The position numbers and the translations under genes are program-made. The notes under the pieces are model-generated. The model had not been told where the DNA came from. It saw only the letters and a program-made list of their open reading frames with translations, and did no database searches. A DNA stretch of 64,000 nucleotides from positions 1-64,000 of the IMG/VR virus record IMGVR_UViG_3300032334_001950; one strand, given 5' to 3'. This document shows positions 23,385 through 31,177 of this stretch, piece after piece. Numbering within the stretch: the first letter of the stretch is position 1; the number at the start of each line of letters is the position of its first letter. The DNA is from a virus.

Positions 23385-24004
23385 TTGAATGCAGCCTCAC
23401 CAATGACAGGGAATTGATGGATAAAAATTTGCTTGCAGCCTTCTGCAATTAACCGATGCTCTAGTTGTGTACCTGGATCAGTGCGTACATTAATATAATG
23501 TATCCAAGACCGCAAGCAGCCGTTCATATACAAAGTAGTTTGTGTGCTAAGTGGAAGAATGCGGCGTGCACATTCTTTGGCCACATGATTTTTAATCATT
23601 TGAGCATAAAGATCTTCAATATCTGCATATAGATTACGAATCTGTTCATCATAGTAAGAATGTGCATAAGGATCAAGATCATCTGTACTGTTTTGTCTGT
23701 TCTTTAGATCTTGCCTACGTAATTCTGGAACAACAGCAGGCCGTGCTTCTGCATACCTGGTACTGAACTCTTGAAAACTAAATGAACGATGGCGTAAAAT
23801 CTGTGCAGAAATGTCGCGCTCTGTGTGTATTTGCACACAAAGATTAGCCATTTCAAATGGTGACCAGTGCTGGTGACTAATAAGATACCGCAATAGTTTT
23901 GGTGCAGTTGCTAAGTTGTTTTCATTGTCAGGATTGGATACCCTGGCCATCTTTACAATCAAAGCTTCTGCATTAGGAGTGCAGTGAACAAATTCAACAG
24001 TCAT
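23381..24004 (-). CDS. thyX: Flavin-dependent thymidylate synthase
   Basis: A 207-residue ThyX. The signature RHRSFSFQEFSTRY spans residues 71-84 and matches RHR-x7-S-x-RY. HWSPFEMANL and the C-terminal ARRILPLSTQTTLY/NGCLRSWIHYINVR provide FAD and dUMP contacts. It methylates dUMP to dTMP with methylenetetrahydrofolate and reduced FAD. Together with the phage dCMP deaminase it forms a dCMP-to-dTMP route. It sits inside a run of small accessory genes with four-base overlaps. Confidence 0.95.
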   Translation of the reverse strand: MTVEFVHCTPNAEALIVKMARVSNPDNENNLATAPKLLRYLISHQHWSPFEMANLCVQIHTERDISAQILRHRSFSFQEFSTRYAEARPAVVPELRRQDLKNRQNSTDDLDPYAHSYYDEQIRNLYADIEDLYAQMIKNHVAKECARRILPLSTQTTLYMNGCLRSWIHYINVRTDPGTQLEHRLIAEGCKQIFIHQFPVIGEAAFK

Positions 24005-24007
24005 GAT

Positions 24008-24274
24008 TCAATTGTTGTGTGTTTGTGTGATTGTAGCTTGATTGCCCCACCTCTCAAGCGCAGCACAAACTAAGTCGACATTGCCAAGCCCAGCTTCTTC
24101 AATCTCCTCGCCAAGCGCAATAATCTCCATCACCGTCGGCCGCTTCGGCGGTGAGGTGGCTAGGGCGGCACGGGCGCGATCCTGCAGTTCAGCGGCAGTC
24201 CCATCAGATGTTTGATACTGCAGTTCGTCAAGTAGCTCCGCGCACAATGCGCGAAAGTCGGGGGCTGGGGTCAT
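24008..24274 (-). CDS. Conserved small cyanophage protein
   Basis: An 88-residue helical protein from MTPAPDFRALCAELLDEL, with LQDRARAALA and TVMEIIALGEEIEE. 'PDFRALCAEL ... RARAAL' is another recurrent small-ORF family of cyanobacterial phages. I moved the start to this Met because it overlaps the upstream stop by four bases. Confidence 0.58.
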   Translation of the reverse strand: MTPAPDFRALCAELLDELQYQTSDGTAAELQDRARAALATSPPKRPTVMEIIALGEEIEEAGLGNVDLVCAALERWGNQATITQTHNN

Positions 24275-24462
24275 GGTGTTGCCTCGGGAAGGGGTTTGAT
24301 AATGCAATCAGGAAGCCAAAACCAATGTGTCATGCCGTGAAAATCAACTTCAACATTTCGACCTTTAACACTTAAGATGATTCCGTAGTCAGTAATGCCA
24401 GAGTAGCATTTTCGGACAGACACTTTCTGTCCGATCAATTTTTTTACCTCTGATACTTTCAT
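24271..24462 (-). CDS. Small SH3/KOW-like protein
   Basis: A 63-residue beta-barrel-type protein, MKVSEVKKLIGQKVSVRKCY onward, with GITDYGIILSVKGRNVEVDF and an aromatic turn THWFWLP. The strand pattern recalls small SH3 or KOW folds. It overlaps both neighbours by four bases. Confidence 0.5.
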   Translation of the reverse strand: MKVSEVKKLIGQKVSVRKCYSGITDYGIILSVKGRNVEVDFHGMTHWFWLPDCIIKPLPEATP

Positions 24463-24647
24463 TGCCTATGGCCCTCCAATTCTTCGGCAATACGGATCAG
24501 TTCTTCCGAGGCATTACAACTGCCAAGGTGAGCAGAGGCAGCACGAAGGACGGCGGCAGCGGCCCACTGAACGTGGCGGAGTGGAACGTGGTCTATTTCT
24601 TCCCATGCGGCATCCAACACCGCGTGAGCCGTAGGGGAAAGGGTCAT
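24459..24647 (-). CDS. Small cyanophage protein, LSPAAQ family (second copy)
   Basis: A 62-residue protein with LSPTAHAVLDAAWEEIDHVP, AAAAVLRAAS and ELIRIAEELEG. It is a shorter paralogue of the 22820 gene, about 1.4 kb away, which suggests local duplication. Function unknown. Confidence 0.6.
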   Translation of the reverse strand: MTLSPTAHAVLDAAWEEIDHVPLRHVQWAAAAVLRAASAHLGSCNASEELIRIAEELEGHRQ

Positions 24648-25108
24648 CGCCCTGCCTCCTGCTCAAGCCAACGGACTGCGTTGTAATCGCACTCGTTCTC
24701 ACGTAACCACTGTGCCACCTCAAGGATGGCGGCGCGGGCTTCGGTCGATGCCCACCGCGATCCTGTTTCGCTGGTAATCGCGTCTGACACCCGCTCCACC
24801 AATCCCCCCGCCACTGGCGCAGGTTCCGCCACCTCCCGGCTGCGGGCCTGGCCGTGTTCAATGCCGAGGTTGTAAAGGGCGCGAAGGCTCCCATTCCAGG
24901 TGTCCTCGGAGTTCCAAAGCTTATCCAGCTCCTCATCCGTCGCCACCGGAGGCGGGGTTGAACTATCTGGAATTACCGGATAGTTGCCGGCCTGGGCCTC
25001 CAGTGCTATTACGCGGGCGCGGAGTTCGAGAATGCAGGCGTCTAATTGAAAACGGCTATCTTTCTCTATTGCTGCCCACTGCTCAGGTGTTGCCTTGTAG
25101 TTGTCCAT
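24644..25108 (-). CDS. Conserved cyanophage protein with coiled coil
   Basis: A 154-residue protein, MDNYKATPEQWAAIEKDSRF onward. A coiled coil (CILELRARVIALEAQAG) is followed by a Pro-rich linker and a helical region (GGLVERVSDAIT, RAAILEVAQWLREN). The order 'YKATPEQW ... LELRARIxALEA ... GGLVERV' recurs in cyanobacterial phages and hosts. Overlaps of four and one bases tie it to its neighbours. Confidence 0.62.
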   Translation of the reverse strand: MDNYKATPEQWAAIEKDSRFQLDACILELRARVIALEAQAGNYPVIPDSSTPPPVATDEELDKLWNSEDTWNGSLRALYNLGIEHGQARSREVAEPAPVAGGLVERVSDAITSETGSRWASTEARAAILEVAQWLRENECDYNAVRWLEQEAGR

Positions 25109-25437
25109 CAGTACCTCACCTGCACCCGGCCAATGCCGTCAAGGGGAATGCCAAGCCGATAAGCGGCCCCGGCTGATAGGTCGATCGAATCGCAATCGCA
25201 GCGATCCTTGATCGGGACTACCAGGGACCGGCCCTTATGGGTTACGGTCACCAGTGTTCCGCAGGGAAGCCAAGGATGGGCCGCACTGATCCCCCAGTAG
25301 CGGAATGGACGGCCCGAGCAATAGTCAGGTTGCCCGGCAAAGTCCTGGTGATAAACCGTCGCTGTGATTGTACGAGCTTGCGCAACTGTTGAACCAAACA
25401 CAGCGACAATCGCTGCCAAGAAATTAAGTTTTTTCAT
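25108..25437 (-). CDS. Exported RlpA-like double-psi beta-barrel protein
   Basis: A 109-residue protein with a signal peptide (MKKLNFLAAIVAVFGSTVAQ, cleavage likely after AQA at 22). The rest is a complete RlpA/barwin-type barrel: ATVYHQ, GISAAHPWLPCGTLVTVTH, VVPIKDRCDCDSIDLSAGAA and the closing strand. Bacterial RlpA proteins bind or cleave peptidoglycan glycan strands at septa. Here it may help lysis or alter the wall. The four Cys could form disulphides outside the membrane. It is tightly packed in the early block. Confidence 0.75.
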   Translation of the reverse strand: MKKLNFLAAIVAVFGSTVAQARTITATVYHQDFAGQPDYCSGRPFRYWGISAAHPWLPCGTLVTVTHKGRSLVVPIKDRCDCDSIDLSAGAAYRLGIPLDGIGRVQVRY

Positions 25438-25700
25438 GCAGGAGTTTTTGCAAGTGGGGATAAACGCATGGAGGCGTGCTCCGAAGGTGTTTTGAAGTTG
25501 TCCCAGAGCACTTGAACGTAATTGGTTGTTTGCTTACGGGCATTGACCTTGGTGGTAAAACCAACTACGACACCACGCCTCAATTGACGATTCTGTTCAA
25601 CAATTGCTTTGGATTCCTCCTTGACGCTTGGGATGGCACCATTCTTACCGCGCTCAATAACGCGATCACCAACATGAAAAACGTATTGCGGTTTAGCCAT
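25434..25700 (-). CDS. Hypothetical beta-barrel-type protein
   Basis: An 88-residue basic protein from MAKPQYVFHVGDRVIERG, with GVVVGFTTKVNARKQTTNYV and VQVLWDNFKTPSEH. The strand order resembles small SH3/KOW nucleic-acid-binding folds. The upstream MMMLLRR extension is probably not used; the chosen ATG overlaps the upstream stop by eight bases. Confidence 0.5.
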   Translation of the reverse strand: MAKPQYVFHVGDRVIERGKNGAIPSVKEESKAIVEQNRQLRRGVVVGFTTKVNARKQTTNYVQVLWDNFKTPSEHASMRLSPLAKTPA

Positions 25701-25893
25701 CAATGCCATCCTCCGTAGCAGCATCATCACTGATGCTCCAGCGAACCATTTTTTGCATTAATTCTTCTGTGGTGATATCAAGCAAGTAATTGTACTCAGG
25801 GTTTACTTCTGCATCCCAATCAAAACGGATGGTGTTAGTTTCCTCATCGTATGTACAAGTGAGGGAATCGGTGCCGGTGTCGATGGTTTCCAT
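25693..25893 (-). CDS. Hypothetical acidic protein
   Basis: A 66-residue acidic protein, METIDTGTDSLTCTYDEETN onward, with about 15 Asp/Glu and a beta hairpin followed by a helix. Strong negative charge could mimic DNA, but nothing specific supports it. Confidence 0.5.
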   Translation of the reverse strand: METIDTGTDSLTCTYDEETNTIRFDWDAEVNPEYNYLLDITTEELMQKMVRWSISDDAATEDGIDG

Positions 25894-25927
25894 TGTTGTT
25901 TTGTTTACAAAAGGACAAAGAGTTTAA

Positions 25928-26368
25928 TCAGTTCTTAACGTGCTTCCAGCTGATGCCGTTGACAACGTTCATGATGGTACCAAAGTGAGTGCAGTAGATT
26001 TCAGCAATGGCGCAGATAAAAGCATGGTTGCTGGGATAGCTTGAAGCCAATTCCTTGTTGGCGTACATCTGACGGATTTCCCTGACCTTATCTTCGTTTA
26101 GTTTTGCGTTGGGATTGTTGGTGCCAACAAGGTGATGGGTGATTGGTGCTTGCTTGCCGGCTAGGGGATGGTTGCTTCTCTTGGTAGGGGTTTTGATTGT
26201 GGTCTTGGCAACGCGAGGGATTAAGCCATCTACTGGTGCCGTGATTTGGATGACCTCACCCTTGCGATGGGCTGTTAGAATCAGCTGTTCGTTTTGGATG
26301 TCGATGGAGGGGCGATCCTCTGCTGTGATGGTCAAAGACTGGATGGACTTGAAAGAGAAGTGGGACAC
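25928..26368 (-). CDS. Helix-turn-helix protein (HNH-associated type)
   Basis: A 146-residue protein read from GTG. Residues 1-60 are beta-rich; residues about 80-146 have GTNNPNAKLNEDKVREIRQM, AFICAIAEIYCTHFGTIMNV and NGISWKHV. 'NAKLxEDxVREIRxMY ... WKHV' is the HTH module that often accompanies HNH homing endonucleases, but no HNH core is present. It may act as a regulator. A TACAGT box lies 27 bases before the start. Confidence 0.6.
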   Translation of the reverse strand: MSHFSFKSIQSLTITAEDRPSIDIQNEQLILTAHRKGEVIQITAPVDGLIPRVAKTTIKTPTKRSNHPLAGKQAPITHHLVGTNNPNAKLNEDKVREIRQMYANKELASSYPSNHAFICAIAEIYCTHFGTIMNVVNGISWKHVKN

Positions 26369-26607
26369 GGTTGGTTGGGTGTCTTGGACTCTGTCACTGT
26401 AGCTTCTGACTGATACCAGACAACCCTCTTACAGTTAAGCTTTACAACAGATTGAGTAAAGATTTGTTACTATCCTCTATTGTTTATATTTTCTAATATA
26501 TTGGCTGTTGTGGTTGTTGCCCACCTGGCGCAGTAACCAAGTGCTACATTTAAAATCAACGAAAAATAACGGTTTTAATATTGCCTTAATGATTGCAACG
26601 TAATTTC

Positions 26608-26859
26608 TTATGCGAGTTCATTCCACGCCAAAAACTTCTTCACCTGGCGGTCATCAGAATTAGCCAACTGCTTAATTGCTTCCAATTTCTTCTCCGCCGC
26701 CAACGCACGAGTTGACCAATACACCAAATGTTTATTTGTCTGCGTCAATTCAGTTTCCAGTGCAGTCTGAAACAATTTGGAAGGAGAAATATCCAATCCC
26801 GATTCTTTCCAACGCTCCACTAAGCTGTCCGGTACTGAGCAAGAAATAACAAGGGCCAT
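26608..26859 (-). CDS. Putative ribbon-helix-helix protein
   Basis: An 83-residue protein, MALVISCSVPDSLVERWKES onward. A short strand is followed by two helices (SLVERWKESGLD, SPSKLFQTALETEL), the order of Arc/CopG ribbon-helix-helix repressors, then a coiled-coil tail (ALAAEKKLEAIKQL). It lies before a 239-bp AT-rich gap (26369-26607) and could autoregulate. Confidence 0.45.
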   Translation of the reverse strand: MALVISCSVPDSLVERWKESGLDISPSKLFQTALETELTQTNKHLVYWSTRALAAEKKLEAIKQLANSDDRQVKKFLAWNELA

Positions 26860-26916
26860 GGTGTCACACTATCTACCAAGAGGATAGCACAGCAACCTGC
26901 ATACGTGTACCCACGG

Positions 26917-26922
26917 TAAAAT
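26917..26922 (+). promoter_or_regulatory. -10 box TAAAAT
   Basis: TAAAAT lies 21 bases before the ATG of the proline-rich gene. Confidence 0.45.
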
Positions 26923-26943
26923 TAGGGGATAAAAAGAAATAAC

Positions 26944-27798
26944 ATGGGCCAATCTAGTCAGCTACAAGGTTCCGATAAATCCAATAAAAATCAATCGGAT
27001 CAATCTTATTGGAGCGGCCCTAGTGCAACCGCAGCAAATTCAACGCCGCCCGCTGCACCAGACGTACCGTCATTTAATTCTCCGCTCGGAAGCAATTTTG
27101 ACATCAGCAAACAGCTAAGTTCTTACAGGCCTTATCACGTAGAGATGGGCGCATCCGGCACCCCCGTTACTGTTTATGATCAAGGCCCAGCAGTGCCTAA
27201 ATACTCACAACCCCAACCGCCCACAACCATTCTTCGCTCTGGTCAAAACGGTCCATCAGGTCAACCACAGTCTCCTACAACTATTTTGCAACCCAGTGCT
27301 ACTGCTTCACCGTCTAATCCAAAATTACGTGCAGACGATACTGCAGGCTATGGACCAATAGGTAAATCAAAGGCAGCTTCATCCACAACAGGAACACCGC
27401 CTCCGCCGCCGCCTTCTGTGGTTGCTGCGGCCCCCACAAGTACCCGTATGGCAGGCCAATCACCAGCAGCTGCGGCTGCTTTAACTGCTACTACAACTTC
27501 AACCCCAGCTCCGACACCTGCTCCGGCGCCTAAACCTGCTCCCGTTTCAACTCCACCGCCACCACCTGCACCTGCCCCAGCACCTAAACCTACGCCTGCC
27601 CCTGCTCCAGCACCTAAGCCTGCGCCTGCACCACAAAATATTTCAAATCAGGGCCTTTTCGGCTTTGGCTCTGGGCGTCTTCAACAGCAGGTTGCGCCCC
27701 CACCAACTGCATATAACCCATTCGGTGGGCGGCAGATTACTCCACCCCCTCCACCCCCGTCTCCGTTTAATCCCTTCGGTTTACGGACAACAAGATAA
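26944..27798 (+). CDS. Proline-rich disordered protein, putative virion component
   Basis: A 284-residue low-complexity protein. It starts MGQSSQLQGSDKSNKNQ; the middle is rich in Ser/Thr/Pro; residues about 185-235 repeat PAPAPKPAP units; the end has YNPFGGRQ and FNPFGLR. MGQS openings also occur at 54864. No folded domain is apparent. It may be a flexible tether or spacer in the particle. It is isolated on the plus strand with its own -10 box and a strong terminator. Confidence 0.5.
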   Translation: MGQSSQLQGSDKSNKNQSDQSYWSGPSATAANSTPPAAPDVPSFNSPLGSNFDISKQLSSYRPYHVEMGASGTPVTVYDQGPAVPKYSQPQPPTTILRSGQNGPSGQPQSPTTILQPSATASPSNPKLRADDTAGYGPIGKSKAASSTTGTPPPPPPSVVAAAPTSTRMAGQSPAAAAALTATTTSTPAPTPAPAPKPAPVSTPPPPPAPAPAPKPTPAPAPAPKPAPAPQNISNQGLFGFGSGRLQQQVAPPPTAYNPFGGRQITPPPPPPSPFNPFGLRTTR

Positions 27799-27800
27799 CA

Positions 27801-27836
27801 AAAAACCGCCTCATTTTTCACAATGGGGCGGTTTTC
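27801..27836. terminator. Bidirectional intrinsic terminator
   Basis: AAAACCGCC (27802-27810) pairs with GGCGGTTTT (27827-27835), giving T runs on both strands. It ends the proline-rich gene and, on the other strand, the 28162-27875 gene group. Confidence 0.85.
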
Positions 27837-27874
27837 AACATTTGTTGAAATTGTAGTTTGCTGAAAATTGTAGT

Positions 27875-27946
27875 CTACAGCCTGGCGCCAATCAAATAAG
27901 CAAGCGTAAAACCTACAATGGCGGCAATCAACCAAGTCGTTATCAT
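27875..27946 (-). CDS. Tiny one-TM peptide
   Basis: A 23-residue peptide, MITTWLIAAIVGFTLAYLIG plus ARL, entirely one membrane helix. It lies six bases after the upstream stop and before the terminator. Such peptides can be lysis or envelope modulators. It may also be spurious because of its size. Confidence 0.4.
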   Translation of the reverse strand: MITTWLIAAIVGFTLAYLIGARL

Positions 27947-27952
27947 AATTTT

Positions 27953-28162
27953 TTAATGCTCAACGTAACCCATCACTTCATGGGGTGACGGAATGGATGT
28001 TGCTACTACCATGGGGACAGGTTCAGCTACTGCCATTTCCGTAACAAGACGCATGGCATTAGAAAATTCTTCCGCCTGGTCCATATTACGAAAAGCCGGT
28101 GCAAATGTACCAACTTCATCGTGGTGCATCATGACGACATAACCGGTGATAGGCAGTTTCAT
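27953..28162 (-). CDS. Hypothetical small protein
   Basis: A 69-residue protein, MKLPITGYVVMMHHDEVGTF onward, with a His/Asp patch and a helix (QAEEFSNAMRLVTEMA). It looks like a beta-alpha-beta single domain. No family recognised. Confidence 0.5.
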   Translation of the reverse strand: MKLPITGYVVMMHHDEVGTFAPAFRNMDQAEEFSNAMRLVTEMAVAEPVPMVVATSIPSPHEVMGYVEH

Positions 28163-28174
28163 TGATGTAAAAAA

Positions 28175-28345
28175 TCAAAAGGACAGAAGACAGGGACCAC
28201 TCTTATAAAAGAGGTCAGGATGCTCACGAACAGTTTGGTCGGCGTCATCACTATCGGTTACTTTAATGACTTCAGCGCGACCATTGGCGGCCCTAGATAA
28301 GACAGCCCAAGCAAGTTTCTTGGCGGGGATTTCGGCGGTTTCCAT
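28175..28345 (-). CDS. Hypothetical small protein
   Basis: A 56-residue protein, METAEIPAKKLAWAVLSRAA onward, with a helix and a DSDDADQTVREHPDLF segment. Spacing to neighbours on the same strand fits the local pattern. No family recognised. The 170 bases upstream (28346-28516) hold no ORF I would support. Confidence 0.45.
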   Translation of the reverse strand: METAEIPAKKLAWAVLSRAANGRAEVIKVTDSDDADQTVREHPDLFYKSGPCLLSF

Positions 28346-28516
28346 TGGTGTTATACGTGCTCCGGTACTTCATTATGCGAGGCATAAATCCATACAAGAG
28401 CACGGGTTGGTATCACCAAAAAACCTTGGCATGACTGGGTTGCGGGGCCAACACATCCTACAGCGTGACCCCGACCCAAAAGTTATGGCACCCTTAAATC
28501 AAGGGTACCGAACCGA

Positions 28517-28714
28517 TCAAAAGTACCTAACGTAAGGGCCAGGAAATATCGTCGCCTGTGCGATAGGTACCTGCGTGGGCTGCTGGCACACGATGTTTGG
28601 ATGTTGGGGGCGCACAATAAAATCGCCTACATTGAGAACGGGTTGAATAGGCGCACCATTCAGCAGTTGAAGTTGTGCTTGGGCCATGGCGTACCCGGCA
28701 TAATCAAAGTTCAT
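28517..28714 (-). CDS. Hypothetical protein
   Basis: A 65-residue protein from MNFDYAGYAMAQAQLQLLNG, Gln/Pro/Val-rich toward the C-terminus. The seven-residue upstream extension is probably not used. No family recognised. Confidence 0.42.
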   Translation of the reverse strand: MNFDYAGYAMAQAQLQLLNGAPIQPVLNVGDFIVRPQHPNIVCQQPTQVPIAQATIFPGPYVRYF

Positions 28715-28746
28715 GCTGTTTCTGAGAAGGAACAACAGGACAGGGA

Positions 28747-29076
28747 TTAAACGCGGACCGCTTGCCGCTCCTCCCAGGCCTGTTCATCAGACTCTAGGGC
28801 ATCCTGGTACTCGAAGCTCTGGGTGACATCAAATGCAACAATCTGTTCGGGCTTTACCTGGCGGGCTAGGCCAGTGGCAAACTCCAAGAAAGAGTCTAGG
28901 TTAGCCTCTTGCGTGCTGGTGATGACATCAATGAAGAGATCATCACGCATCAGATCTTCCATCGTATGGATGATGTCATTGAGCTTTTCGTTAAAGCTCT
29001 TGCGCAACTCTGCTTCCATCAAAAGTTCCCGCTCTTCTTCTTTACTACGTAGACGCATGGCAGTAACCAAATTCAT
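28747..29076 (-). CDS. Hypothetical helical acidic protein
   Basis: A 109-residue protein from MNLVTAMRLRSKEEERELLM. Nearly all helical with a coiled-coil first half (ELRKSFNEKLNDIIHTMEDL) and an acidic C-terminus. No family recognised. Confidence 0.52.
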   Translation of the reverse strand: MNLVTAMRLRSKEEERELLMEAELRKSFNEKLNDIIHTMEDLMRDDLFIDVITSTQEANLDSFLEFATGLARQVKPEQIVAFDVTQSFEYQDALESDEQAWEERQAVRV

Positions 29077-29093
29077 GTTCACACAATAGCAGA

Positions 29094-29486
29094 TCACGCC
29101 CCACCAGCTTTCTTGTGTTGGTTATCCACGTATTGTAAGAGGCGGTGCATCTCTTTGACCTGCATTTGTTGCATATCAAGATTTGCATCGACGTGGGCCA
29201 AGGCAGCGGGGGGCGCAAGTTCATTGGCCGCAACGTATTTTTCACCGTGGGCACCAACAAAGCCGGCAACAAATGGTTTACCTGCAGCATCAGCTTGTGA
29301 TCGTTGGGCGGCGATCATATACATTGCCATCAATGAATGAGGGTCGGGACATAAATCAATGGTGAAATGATCGCGCTCTTCAAAGCTTTGGTCCGTAGGT
29401 TGTGTGGCCATTGCTTTCTTCTTGCGTGGTGTGCGTTTGAGCAATGTACTGATTATACGAAGGGAGGCGGTGAAGAGGTTGATCAT
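29094..29486 (-). CDS. Hypothetical protein
   Basis: A 130-residue protein. The first 25 residues (MINLFTASLRIISTLLKRTP...) could be a short amphipathic anchor, or translation may start at MATQPTDQSFEERD, 25 residues in. The middle has PHSLMAMYMIAAQRSQADAA, and the C-terminus is a helix (MQQMQVKEMHRLLQYVDNQH). No family recognised. Confidence 0.48.
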   Translation of the reverse strand: MINLFTASLRIISTLLKRTPRKKKAMATQPTDQSFEERDHFTIDLCPDPHSLMAMYMIAAQRSQADAAGKPFVAGFVGAHGEKYVAANELAPPAALAHVDANLDMQQMQVKEMHRLLQYVDNQHKKAGGA

Positions 29487-29524
29487 GTTAGGTGTGGTTA
29501 TTGCGAATGGTTCTCAATTAGGAG

Positions 29525-29890
29525 TTACCAAAGTTTGGAGATGTTCATGGTGAGTTTGCCGGATTTATCCCAGCTACCAAGTTCAATTGGATCACCTTCC
29601 TCAGCAATCGTAAGGAACTTCCAGTTATCGGCAGAAGATAGCAGTTGGAAATGTTCAATCAATTGAATCAATTCGATGGAGCTTTCTCCGCTGATATCAA
29701 GCCAAGCAGGGAAGGCAGTTATTGGAATTGTGCCTGCACAATAGACAGGGGATGTTCCAGTTTGTACTTTGCGTTTGGATTTCTTCCCGCTGGTGGCAGG
29801 AACGTAAGTAGCATCCCGAAAGATTGCGACAACATCAACATCACCAGCAGAATTAATGGAGGCTTCTTCAATTGAAACGTGATCGGACAT
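29525..29890 (-). CDS. Hypothetical protein
   Basis: A 121-residue beta-rich protein from MSDHVSIEEASINSAGDVDV. It has a basic turn GKKSKRKVQTG and a helical segment SIELIQLIEHFQLLSSADNW. I moved the start past MASTLLDRHC because this Met opens the well-structured part. No family recognised. Confidence 0.5.
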   Translation of the reverse strand: MSDHVSIEEASINSAGDVDVVAIFRDATYVPATSGKKSKRKVQTGTSPVYCAGTIPITAFPAWLDISGESSIELIQLIEHFQLLSSADNWKFLTIAEEGDPIELGSWDKSGKLTMNISKLW

Positions 29891-29992
29891 TGTATTGTAC
29901 GATACAGGACAATGACGGTCAAGCAAGGTGCTTGCCACCAGCGTTACTGTAAGACTCCCTCCAACGTCCAGCCGAGGTTTTGTTGCAACTCT

Positions 29993-30643
29993 TTACGCTT
30001 GCACTGGCGTAGACCACAACTGACCCTCAGCTGCCCGCCTGCGCTTCAAGCCTGCAGTGACGGATGTTCCGGGATTGACGTAGAGCTTGAGGCTATCGGG
30101 TACAGCAGACCACTGGGCATTTCGTACGGTGCGGGTGATCGTACCGAAACCATCAGAACCGAACCAGCCTGGACCCACGTTATAGCTGAAACTGATCAGG
30201 GCCGATTGCTGGTTGATATTCATTTGGTTCCAGGTCGGGATTGACTTGGACAAGGTTGCAGCAACACGCTCCACTTCATGGGCCAGCATATTTTCTGCTT
30301 GGGCTTGCGTGATCGTTTGGCCCGGCTTTACCCTGGAGCCATCGTTATAGAAGGTGTTTCCATATCCAATGGTATAAGGTTCGCCACCTGTTCCAGGATC
30401 AGGGTAGGCATGAAGGACGCAACCTTCAAACTCTTTGATTAGCGCGAGGGCACCTGTATGTTTGACAGCAGAAGTAGAGGGCGTGGGTGCAATGATAGGT
30501 TCTTTCTTCTGCCATTGTTTGTACCAGGGCTGTTCGGAGTCTAGTAGATTGGCGGGCAACGATTGCTCCAACAATCGAATGGCTACATCCTGGTGGGGCT
30601 CGCCTTTGTAATATTTGAAGAAATCAATCAAAGAAAGTTTCAC
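29993..30643 (-). CDS. Endolysin, T4-lysozyme type (GH24)
   Basis: A 216-residue lysozyme read from GTG. The catalytic core starts near residue 64: LALIKEFEGCVLHAY with E73, PDPGTGGEPYTIGYGNT with D82 and T91, matching the Glu-Asp-Thr triad of phage lysozymes. AENMLAHEVERV and INQQSALISFSYNVG are the conserved helices. The first 45 residues form an extra helical domain (LIDFFKYYKGEPHQDVAIRL) I have seen in cyanophage lysozymes, perhaps for substrate targeting. It cleaves peptidoglycan at lysis. A TAAACT box lies 24 bases upstream. No holin was recognised nearby. Confidence 0.92.
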   Translation of the reverse strand: MKLSLIDFFKYYKGEPHQDVAIRLLEQSLPANLLDSEQPWYKQWQKKEPIIAPTPSTSAVKHTGALALIKEFEGCVLHAYPDPGTGGEPYTIGYGNTFYNDGSRVKPGQTITQAQAENMLAHEVERVAATLSKSIPTWNQMNINQQSALISFSYNVGPGWFGSDGFGTITRTVRNAQWSAVPDSLKLYVNPGTSVTAGLKRRRAAEGQLWSTPVQA

Positions 30644-30761
30644 GGTCGTACCGCTTGTTATCTACTCAGTTTATACTTTGAGAATTTTGGTTGAGTGTAG
30701 CGTACCGAACTACTGCATTTCGGTTTGTGCGATATGGTATAAATAGATACAATTTGCTTCC

Positions 30762-30899
30762 ATGGATCGCGCTCTTATCATTCACCTGGTGGATAAACAA
30801 AAGAAAAAGCACCGTAGCGATAAGCAGGAAGCTTATGCCACGATGCAGAATAGGGTGGACGGAAAGGTAGAGAACCGGGCAGTGTTGTCCGTTGTTTGA
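30762..30899 (+). CDS. Small basic plus-strand protein
   Basis: A 45-residue protein, MDRALIIHLVDKQKKKHRSD onward, ending VENRAVLSVV. TATAAA (30738-30743) lies 18 bases before the ATG and TACAAT (30748-30753) closer in. It is divergent from the lysozyme gene and its stop directly abuts the stop of the next minus-strand gene. Function unknown. Confidence 0.45.
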   Translation: MDRALIIHLVDKQKKKHRSDKQEAYATMQNRVDGKVENRAVLSVV

Positions 30900-31157
30900 T
30901 TAGCTTGCTGTTAGTTTTGACACAGCCTCATTAAACCTTTTTGTCATGCCATCTAACAGGAGTTGCATGTCTGCATCTATTGCAATCCTCTTTTGCTGCA
31001 GTTCTTCTGCCTGGAGGATGTCATCTTTCCACGCTGCAAGTTCATTTTGAACCAACCGAGCAGTGAACTCAGGGATGGCCGTGAGATTTTCCCCGGCAAG
31101 ATCACACAAGAAAGCATAGTCCTGGTCTTCAATTTCGATGGTGATTGATTTTGTCAT
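30900..31157 (-). CDS. Hypothetical helical protein
   Basis: An 85-residue protein from MTKSITIEIEDQDYAFLCDL, with a strand then two helices (EFTARLVQNELAAWKDDILQ) and a coiled-coil tail. The strand-helix-helix start may be ribbon-helix-helix-like. The longer upstream frame is rejected as it overlaps another gene. Confidence 0.48.
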   Translation of the reverse strand: MTKSITIEIEDQDYAFLCDLAGENLTAIPEFTARLVQNELAAWKDDILQAEELQQKRIAIDADMQLLLDGMTKRFNEAVSKLTAS

Positions 31158-31177
31158 GGTGTTGTGTGCGGTGGGAA

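Noticed and set aside
28266-28535. 89-residue plus-strand ORF
   Set aside because: It overlaps the better 56-residue minus-strand gene and shows no start signals or protein-like pattern.
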